Shown: positions 1 to 10,994 of the stretch, one piece after another | Layout: every line of letters starts with the position of its first letter | Position numbering within the stretch: position 1 is the stretch's first letter | Assembly: GCA_963575745.1 (NCBI GenBank) | Contig: CAUYUJ010002727.1 | Span: 18,501-82,500, forward strand | Length of the DNA: 64,000 nucleotides | Direction of reading: 5' to 3' | Origin: Prorocentrum cordatum | Lineage: Eukaryota; Sar; Dinophyceae; Prorocentrales; Prorocentraceae | Made by a program: the position numbers and the translations under genes | Notes under the pieces: generated by a model | Told to the model about the DNA's origin: nothing | The model's database searches: none | Seen by the model: only the letters and a program-made list of their open reading frames with translations

Positions 1-74
1 ACCCCCAAAAGAGCTCCAAAACGCAAACAAAAACATGTTGTTCATTGGTTCTTGTAAGATTTTCACGTTCTCGC

Positions 75-400
75 CGCTTCGGCTCATCCGCGCTCCAAGA
101 CGGCCCAAGAAGCCCCCAAGATCGCCCCAGGACGGCCCAACAAGCCCCCAAGAGGGCTCCAAGACAGCGCAAGAGGGCCCCAAGACGGCCCAAGAGGCCA
201 CAAGGGGGCGCCCAGAAGGGGAACCCGAATGAACATTTCGAGCTTTCGGTCCCAAGAGGCCCCAAGAAAGCCCAGGAGGCCCCAAGAGGGCCCCAACAGG
301 CTCTCAAGAAGCACCCAGGAGGCCCCCAGGAGGCCCCTAAACTCTCCCGCAGTGGCCCCCGAGAGCCCTCTCGAGAGACCCCAAGAAGCGCCCATGAGGA
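75..400. repeat. AAGAGGCCCC-type degenerate minisatellite
   Basis: Degenerate tandem repeat built from AAGACGGCCCAAGAGGCCCC-like units of 10-20 bp. It gives artificial Pro/Gln/Lys/Arg-rich open frames on the plus strand and Gly/Trp/Leu-rich frames on the minus strand. The same family recurs near 16.85-17.5, 29.9-30.4, 31.5-32.2, 46.8-47.0, 52.7-53.3, 58.3-58.5 and 62.9-63.6 kb. I treat the reading frames inside it as non-genic because all frames stay open through purine bias and none has a domain. Confidence 0.85.
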
Positions 401-574
401 CTCCGACCCACAACCCAAGCACGGTGGCGGGAGGGGCCGACGGCCATTTGATGGCTGGCATACGCGCCGCGCCACGACTTTCGATGCTGCGCACCACTTC
501 GGCGAACTCCCATGGAGCGGCCAGCGATGCGCCGCCGACGTCCTCGATTTCGCCCGGCCCCCCCCCATGTCTCC

Positions 575-1330
575 ACCGCGCCTCCACCGCGCCACCACCA
601 CGTTTGACGCCGCCACCCTCCAAGAAACTCTGCGCCTATAGAACCACCCACCCTGCAAAATTTCGTACGGGACCTTCCCCCCCGCCTCCGCCACGCCTCT
701 ACCGCGCCCCTACCACGTCTGACACCGCCAGCCTCCAGGAACCTCTGAACTTAGGTTCTTGGTCGCCGCCCCCCCTGCCAAATCTCTTCCGGAACCTCTC
801 CCCCCTGCCTCCGCCGCGCCTCCACCACGCTCCCGCCGCGTCTGACGCCGCCAGCCCCCAGGAACCTCTGAGCCTAGGTTTTTGGAGGGCCCCCCCCTGT
901 CAAATTTCGCCCAAGGCCCCCCCCTTTGCTTCCACCGCGCCTCCGCCGCGCCCCCGCCACGTCTGACCCTGGCAGCCTCCAAGAACCTCTGGGCCTAAGT
1001 TCTTGGGGGCGTCACCCACCCCACCAAATCTCGCCCGACACCCCATCCCTGCCTGCGCCGCGCTTCCACCGCGCCCCCGCCGCGTCTGACGCCGCCAGCC
1101 TCCAGTCACCTCTGAGCCGGGACACCCACCCCCTGCCTCGCCGCGCCTCCACCGCGCCGCCACCGCGACTGACACCGCCAGCCTCCAGGAACCTCTGAGC
1201 GCAGGTTCTCGGGGGCGCCGCCCACCCTGCAATATTTCGTCCGGGACCCCCCCCCTGCCTCCCCCACGCCTCCACCGCGCCCCCACCGCATCGGACGCCG
1301 CCAGCCTCCAGGAACCTCTGGGCCTAATGG
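575..1330. repeat. ~120-bp GC-rich tandem repeat, about 6-7 copies
   Basis: Each unit carries GCCAGCCTCCAGGAACCTCTG, seen near 728, 848, 971, 1094, 1176 and 1300 with a weaker copy near 611. That motif is followed by a short spacer and a run of CCACCGCGCCCCCGCCGCGT-like sequence. The array ends at about 1330, where unrelated, more complex sequence begins. The long frames read through it on either strand (Gly/Arg/Trp-rich or Pro/Arg/Ser-rich) reflect the repeat. Confidence 0.8.
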
Positions 1331-1939
1331 AAAATATGTCGGGTGTGCGGGGGATGCCGGAATAAATTTCAGCCTGGCGGGGTGGTCTGCCGATGGGCTC
1401 GCATCTGGATGCCATTCCCAGGGAGGTGTCCAATTTTCCCGGTCAGTCACATCCACTCCGAGCAGCCTCATCTCAGACATGGCTGTCTGGTTTTGTTGCT
1501 GCATAAATCTCTGCTGCTCACGTGCAAACTGCCCGTGTCCAAACTGGTATGTTGTTGGGGCTGCTATCGGCGAGCTTGCTGGACTGCCAGTGGCCTGGCC
1601 TTGGCGCGGAGTGCCGAAGGGCGTCGATGCCATCATAGCCTCTGCCATGTGGTCTGGATGTTGGCGCAGCACGGTCATGCGATGCATAAGGTCATCATTA
1701 CTCGTCGATGCTGTTTGTGGGCCATTTGGCGCGTCCGCCCCTGACGCTAGGCTCGGCTCGGACCTTGGCTGACCGAATGCCACGGGCTCGAACCTAAAAG
1801 AGCTAGCGTTTGGCAATGGCCTTGCTGGCCCGAAACTCGCGGGAGGCCCTGCTGGCACATTGCGCAGAACATCTGCCCACGGATCGAGGCTACCGAAAAC
1901 ATCCGACATAATAGTGACGTCGCTGGTTGGTGGCATCAT
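1106..1939 (-). CDS. Hypothetical Met/Gln-rich ORF, 3' part of locus A
   Basis: The minus-strand ORF starts with two consecutive ATGs at 1939. Its first ~205 residues look like real protein: an acidic start, then a Ser/Pro/Ala-rich stretch, then a Gln/Met-rich segment with FAREQQRFMQQQNQT near residue 140, then a Trp-containing segment. After about residue 205 the frame runs into the ~120-bp tandem repeat and becomes low complexity, so the natural C-terminus is unknown. It lies just downstream of, and in the same direction as, the Tpt1-like remnant and may be a later exon of that gene. I do not recognise a domain. Confidence 0.35.
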   Translation of the reverse strand: MMPPTSDVTIMSDVFGSLDPWADVLRNVPAGPPASFGPARPLPNASSFRFEPVAFGQPRSEPSLASGADAPNGPQTASTSNDDLMHRMTVLRQHPDHMAEAMMASTPFGTPRQGQATGSPASSPIAAPTTYQFGHGQFAREQQRFMQQQNQTAMSEMRLLGVDVTDRENWTPPWEWHPDASPSADHPARLKFIPASPAHPTYFPLGPEVPGGWRRPMRWGRGGGVGEAGGGSRTKYCRVGGAPENLRSEVPGGWRCQSRWRRGGGAARQGVGVPAQR

Positions 1940-2177
1940 TCACGGGGATGGGCATCTATCGGTTGGCAGGGCTGCCGGTGGCCCGACATAAGTCGGCGTG
2001 GCTGCGTCAGCAGGTGTTTCCGCGGCAATCAGTAAACGAATGACTTGTCCAGATATCCCATGGGTCGAGATCCCTCCTGGGCGTGGCCACCCCAACACCG
2101 ACTGGCGTTTCGGGCTCGAGCCAACTGTTCTGAAAATCTATACCACCCATGGTTATCGGCCAATCCCATAGCTCATG

Positions 2178-2961
2178 CTAGTCGCCATAGAAGCACGGAA
2201 GACTGCGCCGAACATTTGCGAACTCCTTTTCGGGCTTCAGCGCAAGCTGCATGAAGTACTTCGTCGGAATGTTACAATTGAAACCGTCCGTCAGGAATGT
2301 CGCCGGCAGAACGCCACACCTTTGCTCCATCCTGCAACAGGCGCGGGATAGATAGGAATATGTATGTCGGTGTCGGGCCTGGGGTCTGACCAAATCCTGG
2401 GGTCTCCTGGCAGGCGTGGACATCCGCGCACCAACTGCCTGCCAGCCCTTTTTTCGAAGATCGTGCTCTGAACGACAGGATAATCAAATTTCTGAGATGC
2501 TGGGAAGGTACCTCCACATAATTCCGCTCATGAAGAACTCGGGGAATTATCAGTGAGACCAGAAGTTCCGCCGCCTACAGCAGTTACCGGTTCGCACAAT
2601 GATTCTGGACGTAATATGCTAGGGAATGAATTGTGGTTCTGATCCACAGTGTAGGGACATCCTCGTCATCGCACGTGTGCCTGAGCTGGGGGCGCGCTGT
2701 CCTAGCGCCCGAATAACCCGTCATTTGGGCGATGCGTAGAAGTAACCATGCTGCAGATTCGGGCGGTTGGCCCCGCATCCACTCGGAGACTGCGTCGCAG
2801 TGATGACCGCCCCAGATGTTGGCCAGAACATCCATGACAGGCACCCGCCCATCGTGGGGGGCCCAGGACCAGCGCGCATGCAGAAATCGCTCATCATAGG
2901 CATGGCGAAGAAACGGCCCACGTCTGCAAGTGCGAGAGCACCGCGCAGACATAGCAGTCAT
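2178..2961 (-). pseudogene. Tpt1/KptA-like tRNA 2'-phosphotransferase, locus A copy (frameshifted)
   Basis: Pieces in different minus-strand frames line up in order with the Tpt1/KptA family, which moves the splice-junction 2'-phosphate of tRNA to NAD. At about 2900-2790, FLRHAYDERF then DGRVPVMDVLANI matches the N-terminal LRH...DGxVxxxxLL segment. At about 2660-2610, LWIRTTIHSL matches the xIRxxQGHS segment. At about 2520-2420, VLHERNYVEVPSQHL and ADVHACQETPGFG match HGTxxxxxxSI and GRxHIHxAPxLPG. At about 2370-2310, IFLSIPRLLQDGAKVWRSAG matches the xxDxxxALxDGxxFxRSANG strand. The end (LTDGF, then IPTKYFMQLAL) is in another frame, so there is a shift near 2300. The His-Gly of the catalytic HGT motif reads His-Glu here. 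Frameshifts plus this change argue for a pseudogene, although unrecognised introns could restore some frames. Confidence 0.5.
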
Positions 2962-4133
2962 TTCTCCTTGCTGTGGTAAAGGGTAGTAATTATAATGGAT
3001 CCTTCGATCAAGGTTTCTAACCTTGTCTTTTCCCCCTGGAGACGCAGGGGCCGCGAGTTGCGAAGCTTTCCGCGCAACATGTAATGCGATGTTTCGGCGG
3101 CAGGCTGCGTCGGCAAAGGAGATGGGCCAAGATCATTATCTTCGCTGGGCGTGTCCGCCCCTTCTTGGATCGGAGAGGCCCACGGGCGCGCCCGTCCCAG
3201 CTGGGATGTCGGCGCCGTCCTGCTTAGAAGGTATAGCCTCTGACATTGCCACAAGTACAGCGGTCGGCGGCAGCTCGGCAGATGGCGAGGCCGTGGCCGA
3301 CGACCCGGCAAATGCCCAGCAAGCGGCCCACCCTGGAACTTTGCCCGCGCGGCGCGGCGCCGCCTAGCTTCGCCGCCCTTTCCATACCTTCGGGCCGGAA
3401 AGACTCCACTTGGAGGCCTTCCCGCTTGGGCTGTAGCTATTTGCTGGCTGGTAATGGTTGTAGCAATCGGCCAGTGTCCTGGCTCTGTTCTTCTCTGGTT
3501 TTTGGAAGCAAGTCCTTTGTCGCCTGCAGTACTCATTGCTGCGTCATCAAAATGGGTGTCGGAATTTGACTTGTCCCTGCCCGCGGTCGAGTTCGAACCT
3601 CCTGGTCCCACAGCAGGTAGTTTCGGTGCCCAGATGTCGAGCTACCTTTGAAGCGTTCAGCTCTCTTTTTGACGCTGCCTTCGCGTTCAGCAAGGCCGCG
3701 ATTGCCCTTGTTATTGCCATTGTTCTTGTCCTCCCCGAAACCCGAGGATTCTTCCAGATCCACTTCGCGGTCTGGACGCAGCTACTTCTTGGGGGCGGCG
3801 TTTCCTGGGCATCCTGAGCGCGCCCGCCCGCCTCCTTGTCGGGGTCGCTTTCGACCTGGGCGCGTCCGCGCGGTGGCACGGCGGGTGAAGTTGGTGCAAG
3901 CGGCCGATCGCCCTGCTCCTCTCGCCTTCCATCTTCTCGTCTGCCGCTCGGGTCGACGCTGGAGGGGGCGCAGGGGCCTCGGCCCTAGAACTACCAATGG
4001 TCTGACCTGTCGCGTTCAGCTCGCGACGGCGGGGAATCCCGGGGGCGTCGTCGCCGTCGTCAGCGGGATAATCCTCCAGATGTCGGCACCGCCAGTCAGC
4101 GTTATAGATATTGCGGCGGTGGGCATCGTCCAA
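2958..4133 (-). pseudogene. Broken coding stretch between family X and Tpt1-like in locus A
   Basis: Minus-strand frames here have mixed, natural-looking composition but switch every 150-300 bases. The 4133 frame starts with MDDAHRRNIYNADWRC and is acidic. A second frame from 3763 is rich in Gly/Asn/Lys/Glu (MDLEESSGFGEDKNNGNNKG). A third from 3611 runs to 2958 and ends with a Glu/Thr/Ile-rich tail just before the Tpt1-like N-terminus. I see no recognisable domain. The stretch probably belongs to the same transcription unit as its neighbours, either as exons separated by short introns or as a decayed reading frame. Confidence 0.3.
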
Positions 4134-4352
4134 GTCTTCCTAATTTTCTTCTAATGCATGAGCTTCCGCGTCGGCCAATGGGATATAATACGCCACGGAC
4201 GCGGCCGCCCTTCCGCCCGTGCCAAGTCGTGATCGGGATCCAAGGCGCCTCGCCATGATGAGGGCCGCGAGATGGGCGGTCAATCGGGCAGCCACCGCGA
4301 TGCTGACTGTGAGCCGGGCAAAGGCATGCGCGCTATCCCTTGCGTTTCTAGA

Positions 4353-6490
4353 TCAGATCTCACTCGCATGCCCGCCTTTCGTCGCCGCCCCCGCCGCGAC
4401 GTTCTGATGTTTTGATGATGTAGCCCTGCAGTCACGAATAACGCAGTGCCTGGCAGACCACCAGCGTCGAATCTGTGCCTCCGTGTAGCCCTGCTCGCGG
4501 AAATAGCTCACATCGAATTTATCGATCTCCGCGCGCGGGCCCTGGTCGTCGCGCGAGAAAGAGGCGCTCCTCTTACCGGAGGAGGCACGCCCCTGTCCCC
4601 AGCCTGCATCGCTGGAGCTCGCGCCGCACGCGGACCCGGCTGAATCGGCGCGGCCGCCCTCGGAGCGGCCGGCACCGCGAGAGCGACTGCGGCCGCGGCC
4701 AGGACGGCCCGTGTCCGGGGTGCATTTTCCATCGTTGCCTGGCACGCCTGCTGCGACGGGCCGCTGAGCTGCGGCCGCGGCGACTGCTCCCTTGGTCGCC
4801 CTTGCAGTGGCCACCCGAGCCGACTGGCGCTCTCCCAGACTTACCCCGCATCATACATGCTTTGGCGCGGGCCTGTCCCCATTTCACAACGGCCCGCCCT
4901 TCCTCCGCGGGTCTGACTAATACTGCAGGGGCTGGGAGCGGGTGGAGTCGTGCATGCTCGTGCCCAAGCTGTTCCATTATTTCAACGTCGGCGGCGGGCA
5001 TGATCTCGGCGTCGGACGCGCAGTCGTCTTCGTCGTCGTCGTAGTCGGGGTCTTCCTGCGCGCGCCCGTGCCAGCGCGCGCCGACCCAGTCCTCGAATGG
5101 GGGCGTCGTAGAGCTCCTCGACCCCGGCGTGGAGGCACTCGAAATAGCGCTCCACCGACATGGCAGCGCTGGCAGAGTGGGCCATCAAAAACCAAACAGA
5201 CCTGGTTTGAGAGTAAAGAAGGTGGTCGATTTCGGAGAAATCAACGTACTCGATCACATCCGCTTCGCATTGCTCTGAGCCAAGATTCGCGGATCCGCCC
5301 CTGTCCCATTTCCTCTGGAACGTTGCGCCTGGAGATGTTCGTCGCTCCCCCAGGCGTTGCGCACCATCCTTTTCATCATTGCCCATTGAATTAAGCCTGC
5401 GCCCCTTGCCCGTATCTGTTGTGCGCCCACGACCTTTGCCTCTACTTTTACCTCCTACGAATAGGTCTTCGAAGTGATAGTCGGTCAATCGAGCCAGGAA
5501 CCCGGCCATGCCTCCGCAGCGCAATCTGCGGGTGCGCCTGCCACATCTGCCGCGACCCTGTCCTTTTTGCGGCAGACGACGCGACGCGCGGTTCGCCTGA
5601 ATCAACTTTTTCAGAAGGAAAAAACGCGTCGCCTCCACCTTCTTTCGGCGCGATGATATCCCAGGCGCGAGCATCTCGCGGCCGCGCCACCGCCCGCGGG
5701 CAGGTCTGACCAGTCGAGGTTTCAGGCACCGGTAGAGGAGACCACATCGGCATCCGCGCCGGAATCGAATACGTCGGCGTCTTGTTGGCTGGGTGAGCCC
5801 CAGGAGGCGATCGCGCTGGGCGGCGCGTGGCTGGCCGCTGACGGCCAGCCCGCGTTGGAGCCAAACGCCTGTTCGTCGTCGTTGTGGACCTACGAGCGTC
5901 GTGGACTGAGCGGGCTCTCCGTCGTTCCAGATGCCGTTCGGCCCGGCCGCCGTTCCAGATTCGTCGCTTACTCCGGCGCGGTAAGTGAGTTGGTCGCACT
6001 ATTGTTGAGCGCGGGGCACCCAGTGGCTCAGCGGTTGCAATCGTTGGGCTGCTCGGGAAGTACCAACCTCCAAGGCGCGAAATAATATCAGGGCAAGGAT
6101 CTGGAAGTCGGGCATGTTGAAGCCTTCTTACTGAATATGCTTCCAGTCTGGCCGTCTCGAATCGACGTGCTCGCCTCTTTCGACTCTGAAGTCGACGAGG
6201 GCCGTCCCCGAGGTGAGCTGTCGCTCGTCCTCAAGGCGTTCAAATCTGGCGCGTAGTATGCATGTGACGCGCGTGACTCCATCGGCGCGCGCCCCCCCCT
6301 GCAGTGCGACGCCGTGATTTATGAGGGTGGGCGGCGCCCTCCTGGCTAGCGTCCTAACCAGACACCGTGGGCCGCGCTGTGAAGCAGCTGCCTGTCGGGG
6401 GGGAGTCGCGCTTCCGCGCGCGACGATGAGCCGCGCGTGTACTTCGCGAACAAAGTCGCGGAAAGGGCGCGTTACCTGCAGGGCCCCAGA
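4353..6490 (-). pseudogene. Unknown gene family X, copy A
   Basis: Minus-strand coding remnants with a clear paralogue at about 59.3-61.0 kb. Shared segments, 5' to 3': LQVTRPFRDFVREVHARL (about 6480-6430); ADGVTRVTCILRARFE with ERQLTSGTALVDFRV (about 6270-6180); GFNMPDFQILALILFRALEV with GTSRAAQRLQPL (about 6120-6020); MAGFLARLTDYHFEDLF (about 5510-5460); VIEYVDFSEID and AMSVERYFECLHAGVEEL (about 5260-5110). Acidic DDDEDDCASDAEIMPAADVE then follows in another frame, and a final frame (4814-4353) holds an Arg/Ser/Ala-rich linker plus FDVSYFREQGYTEAQIRRWW. A stop interrupts the frame just before GFNMPDF, and the pieces fall in several frames. The N-terminal side is broken by a CA microsatellite at 6.53 kb. 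The family is unknown to me. Conservation between two diverged copies shows it once coded for protein. Confidence 0.5.
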
Positions 6491-6521
6491 TGGGGGCCCC
6501 GAGCGCGCGTTTCACCCAGCC

Positions 6522-6528
6522 CCCCCCC

Positions 6529-6583
<55 letters not shown>

Positions 6584-6592
6584 GCACCACGC
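6522..6592. repeat. C-run plus (CA)n/(CACG)n microsatellite
   Basis: About ten C are followed by roughly 22 CA repeats that grade into CGCACACG. It lies in the 5' part of the family X copy A. The paralogous copy B has no such tract, so it is a local expansion inside the remnant. Confidence 0.95.
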
Positions 6593-6599
6593 ACGCGCG

Positions 6600-7600
6600 C
6601 CGCGGCAAGTCCCCGGCGCGCCCAGGAAGTTCCAGAAGATCGCGACTTCAACACAGTGCATGGTCATGTTGTGCCTGGTGGTGTGAGGTTGGCCATCATT
6701 CGGATATTGTAGTGCCCGTGAGGTTGCGACTGGGCGCCCGGTCTGCCGCGGCAGTCAACTTGCCGACAAAAACGGCGCCTGGGCCGCGCGTGGCGCGTGG
6801 CCGCGCGGTGGGGTGGTGGGGGGGGGGGGGCGGAGGTATAGGACTGTAAATTGCCTGCTGGTTCGAAAACATCTGGAGCGTAGTGACTGCGAGCCGGCGC
6901 AGTCGGGCACTTCACTGCGCCGCGGTAAGTTGGTATGTACATAACAGTTGATGCGAAAGCCAGCCACGCGAAGACGCAGCCAGCTTCGCGACCAAGTAAA
7001 AAAAAGAGCAGGGCTTGACCATGAAGTAATCAGCTGAGAACGCTACTCTTAGGATAACGTCGGCGACGTACCGAGGCACCCCGCAACTCATCCTGCGATG
7101 GCAAGCAAGGAGAGAGGTAAGAGAGATGCCGTGGGATCGGAAGATGGATCATAGAAGGAGGTGGCCTTTGACCGTTGATATGAACCGCAAGCAGAGGCAT
7201 CCAGGGCGGTGCACCTAGCATATAGGACTGCGCAGTCTTGAACCAAGACAGTGTCGGATATAGCGTTCGCTATACAGCCTCCCCTTACACCTCGTTCACA
7301 CTTGCCCCACCAAGATGACGGCATGCTTCGTCAAGTGCTGCTGCGCTGTGCCCAGGATGCGGCCCATAACACGGAAGCACTGTGATTTTGACTCCTTCCA
7401 TCACGAGGCAAATCCCGACAACTCTATCCCCGAAGTTTTGCTTTGAAGTGACTGCCCCTGCCCAGCGCTCATGAATTCTGATGCCCGCGCCACCATAACT
7501 CGGTCAGCATTTCGGCCAGTCTTGCGCCGGTGTGTATGCGTGCACGATTGCAGAAGATCATTTCCTCCAACGGCGGGTAAACCGTAGTGCTCGACGAGGG
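6600..7600. other. No recognisable gene; mixed single-copy sequence
   Basis: Between the CA microsatellite and the remnants at 7.6 kb the sequence is of mixed composition and not obviously repetitive. A run of G sits near 6818-6830. Short open frames on both strands have no domain and no paralogue in the window. It may hold the true 5' end or promoter of locus A, but nothing can be assigned. Confidence 0.4.
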
Positions 7601-7612
7601 GACGAGGGTATT

Positions 7613-8539
7613 TCCTACTCTGGGCATGGACCCTTGCCTTTTCTCAATCCTTGTGTTTGTGTTTTGCGACATTCCAGTTTCTCCTCAAGGTCGTTGCGGT
7701 CTTCATTGAGATCGTCGTTGTTAACCAAATGCTCGGGCCATTCAGCTTCGAACTTTGTGACGAGCTTCGACTCGTCGTCATTCGCTGTGAAAACGACCTC
7801 GGCACCGCAAAGGAAAATATGCTTATCAAGATCAACCCATAAACGTTTCCGATCAAATTAAGCGTTCGTCAGCAACTGCTTGCCATTTTTTTTAGAACAA
7901 AAGATCGCAACACCCTTGTCTCCAAAGGGAGGTCCAGTTTAGCGAAATCTTCGTGCCGTTGTAGTTCATATTTGCGCTCTTCACTTTGTTGATGACAGCC
8001 CCTGTTCCACTCAAAAGTGGCTTATGTTGCAAAAAGAACCCCTTGAAACTCTTATCCATGTGCATATGTTTCCAAAGGCGCTGGGAAAAATGCCGCCCAA
8101 AACTGAGAAACAATGTTTTGTATCGCCATTGTTGTGGAAGCTGTTGATGCCCCTGATGAGCACTGTTGTGCTGTCTACCCCGTGGTCTGAATAACGTGGG
8201 GGTGGAACAGGCACGCTGGAAAACAACATTACTGCATCAACGTGGCCCCTGCTATCGCTCATCTCCTTCTTCATGCTTTGCTGTCTTCTTCACGATGACT
8301 CGAATTATGCAATTGATGCCTGTTGTGCCTCAGATAAGTCATGTAACATCGTCAAATGTATTCGAATCGTTCTGCAAAACCTGCACTGTGTTTGTGATCG
8401 GGTTGAGGCCCGCCCCCAGCTTTGTGTCTAATAGCTCGGCGAACTTTTCAAGCAAGATCGCGTCACGATCTGGCGTGTTAGGTGATGCCATGGGATACAC
8501 CTCAGGACGATGTGGCGAAGCATCATTGAAACTGTCCAA
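7613..8539 (-). pseudogene. Broken coding remnant, possibly ORF1-like of a retroelement
   Basis: Three minus-strand frames succeed one another. The first (8539-8339) starts with MDSFNDASPHRPEVYPMAS and continues through an amphipathic segment (ILLEKFAELLDTKL) to NDSNTFDDVT. The second (about 8110-7892) reads RLWKHMHMDKSFKGF, then INKVKSANMNYNGTKI. The third (about 7852-7613) reads RLWVDLDKHIFLCGAEVVF, then an acidic stretch ending NNDDLNEDRNDLEEKLE, a likely coiled coil. Order, orientation and composition fit one ancestral protein with two frame breaks. The layout (helical N-terminus, basic middle, coiled-coil end) resembles ORF1-type proteins of non-LTR retroelements, but I cannot place the family firmly. 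Confidence 0.35.
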
Positions 8540-8785
8540 TGCCTGCGAAGGACTATGAAGGCGCTGACGTTAATTGCGCTCCCCTCCCAAAGGCGTCCTG
8601 GTTTGCCGCGTATGCGGACGAGTTGGCGTAGTGAGAAAACTTACTGACGCACGCTGTGTTCGCTGCACTCGCACCCGCCGCCATCGCGCTAAGAGACAAG
8701 AAGAACAGAGTGTATGTGTTGAGGGTAATCGGAAGCTCTAAGGAATCGGAAGCAGTGTATCAGAAGTAGTATATCAGATGTCGCT

Positions 8786-8885
8786 TGAGCCATCGACGCC
8801 AGTCGACGCTAAATCGACGCTGATCGACGCTAAATCGACGCTGACCGACGCTAGCCGACGCTCAATTGACGCCATCCCATCGATT
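8786..8885. repeat. TCGACGCTAAA-like 11-bp minisatellite
   Basis: About eight degenerate copies of (A/C)TCGACGCTAA/GA in tandem, with variants GACCGACGCT and AATTGACGCC. No coding content. Confidence 0.85.
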
Positions 8886-9124
8886 CCCATACGCTAACTG
8901 ATGCTACTCGCAGCTACAAACGGAATCAAGAGTGTATAACCCAGGCTCCCGAAACTTAGTCGAACCCCCGCCCCTGGGAGGTTGGCCGCGCGCTCGCCGA
9001 GCCAGGGGCCACGTATCTCTCCTCGGGGGCGCACGCGGGCGGGACAGGGATGAGCGGAGGGAACGAGGGCCAACTAGGAGAGGGCGGAAGGGTATGCCCT
9101 ACCTGTTCCTCCTCCGCCGCAAAT

Positions 9125-9230
9125 TCCTAGTTCTCATCCTCCTTCCCCTCCTCCTCCTTCCCCTCCTCCTCCTCCTCCTCCTCCTCCTCCTGGTCCTGGT
9201 CATGGTCCTTATCCTCTATCCGCCACCGTG
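9125..9230. repeat. (CTC)n / CTT-rich microsatellite
   Basis: Pyrimidine tract dominated by CTC triplets (about 9142-9192) with CTG/GTC interruptions. It gives an artificial poly-Leu frame on plus and poly-Glu on minus. Confidence 0.9.
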
Positions 9231-9314
9231 CCCCCTGGCATATTGATGCGTGATAGAATACCCATGCTGCCTGGCAAAGTGCCTGCTTTCTAAGGATCTT
9301 GGCGAAATATTCAA

Positions 9315-9455
9315 ACATATGCATGCTACTAGAGAAAAAACATTCAGAGTCTTTGCTTTACCAGGACTTGAACTGATGTTGCGCCTTTGGACGACGACAG
9401 CGAAGGAGGTGAGGACACCAGCGTAATAAGTTCAAACATCTATGAGGTCTATTGG
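9315..9455. repeat. Satellite-flanking unit, copy 1
   Basis: A ~120-bp segment (CTAGAGAAAAAACATTCAGAGTC, TTGCTTTACC, TGATGTTGCGC, GGACGACGACAGC, GGACACCAGCGTAATAA and then AACATCT) recurs with about 80% similarity by eye at 12,080-12,215. The distal part of a third copy appears near 16,545-16,570. Each copy abuts a CTATAGGG satellite, so this looks like the fixed part of a higher-order repeat. Confidence 0.7.
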
Positions 9456-9489
9456 GCCTACAAGGTCTATTGAGGCTGTAAAGCTATGG

Positions 9490-9560
9490 GGTTGAATGGC
9501 TATAGAGCTATAGGGCTATGGTGCTATAGCGCTATAGGGCTCTAGGGCTATGGGGGTATC
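9490..9560. repeat. CTATAGGG satellite, short array
   Basis: About nine copies of the 8-bp unit GGGCTATA with point variants. This is the first of several arrays of the same satellite (11.62-12.0, 12.23-12.37, 16.09-16.46 and 17.62-17.90 kb), all in the same orientation. Confidence 0.9.
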
Positions 9561-9564
9561 GGAA

Positions 9565-9785
9565 ATGAGAAGGTGAGATCGAAGTGGAACGGAGAGCCCC
9601 CCTACCGGAAATCGGTTTCGGTTTCGTGTTCGTGCGTGCCGTGCGTGCGGGCGAGGCGACGCTGCGTGGGCGGGCGAGAAATGTCCCGCCTGTGACTGAG
9701 GCGCGGCCGGACCAAAAGTCTCCCTTCCAGCAACCGGTGCCGCGCGGTGTCCCGCCGGTGTCCCGCCAGTGTCCCGTCGGTGTCC
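9565..9785. repeat. GTGTCCCG-ended dispersed repeat, copy 1
   Basis: The segment TGGAACGGAGAGCCCCCCTA, then AAATCGGTTTCGGTTTCG, then GTGTCCCGCCGGTGTCCCGCC runs directly into the (GAT)n array. A diverged copy lies at 33,170-33,420 in the same orientation, ending in GTGTCCCG repeats but without GAT. Open frames here are not supported as genes. Confidence 0.65.
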
Positions 9786-9793
9786 CGATGATA

Positions 9794-9844
<51 letters not shown>

Positions 9845-10271
9845 CTGCTGATGGCCATGGTGGTGATGATGATGGTGTCCCGATGATGATGATGATGATG
9901 ATGTTGATGATGCTGTTGTTGCTGATGATGATGATGATGGCATCCCGATGATGATGACGATGATGTTGATGATGCCGATGATGTTGATGAAGATGAGATG
10001 ATGAGATGATGATGATGCTGAAGATGAGGATGATGGTGATGGTGTCCCGATGATGATGATGATGAGGTTGCTGATGATGCTGTTGATAATGATGGTGGTG
10101 ATGATGATAGCGTCCCGATGATGATGATATTGATGATGATGCTGACGACGATGGTGTCCCGATGATGATGATGTTGATGATGAGCATGATGATGAAGTGA
10201 TGATCAGGATTCTGATGGTGGTGGCCAGATGATGGTGATGATAATGCTGATGTTGATGATGATGGTGTTCC

Positions 10272-10311
<40 letters not shown>

Positions 10312-10948
10312 GTGACGATCATGATAACCCGATGATGGTGATGATGATGATGGTGACCCGATGATGATGATGTTGATGATGTTGTCCATGATGATGATGA
10401 GATGATGATGATAGTGGTGTTCCGATGATGATGATGTTGGTGATGATGATGGTGACGATGATGGTGTCCCGATGATGGTGATGATGATGATGATGGCCAT
10501 GGTGGTGATGATGATGGTGTCCCGATGATGATGATGATGTTGACGATGATGTTGCTGATGATGATGATGATGATGGTGTCCTGGTGATGACGATGATGAT
10601 GTTGATGATCCTGATGATGTTGATGATGATGATGAAATGATGGTGGTGATGAAGATGATGATGATGATGATGGTGCCCCGATGATGACGATGATGAGGTT
10701 GATGATGATACTATTGGTGATGATGTTGGTGATGATGATGGTGTCCCGATGATGACGATGTTAATGATGATGATGACGATGATGGTGTCGGATGGTGATG
10801 GTGATGATGTTGATGATGAGGATGATGATGAGGTGATGATGATTTTGATGATGGTGGCCCGATGATGATGACAATGCTGATGCTGATGACGATGGTGTCC
10901 CGATGATGATGATGGTGATGATGGTGGTAACGATGATGATGGTGTCCC

Positions 10949-10994
<46 letters not shown>

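Noticed and set aside
6354-6686. His/Thr-rich ORFs around the CA microsatellite
   Set aside because: Caused by (CA)n; the surrounding sequence is better explained as family X on the minus strand.
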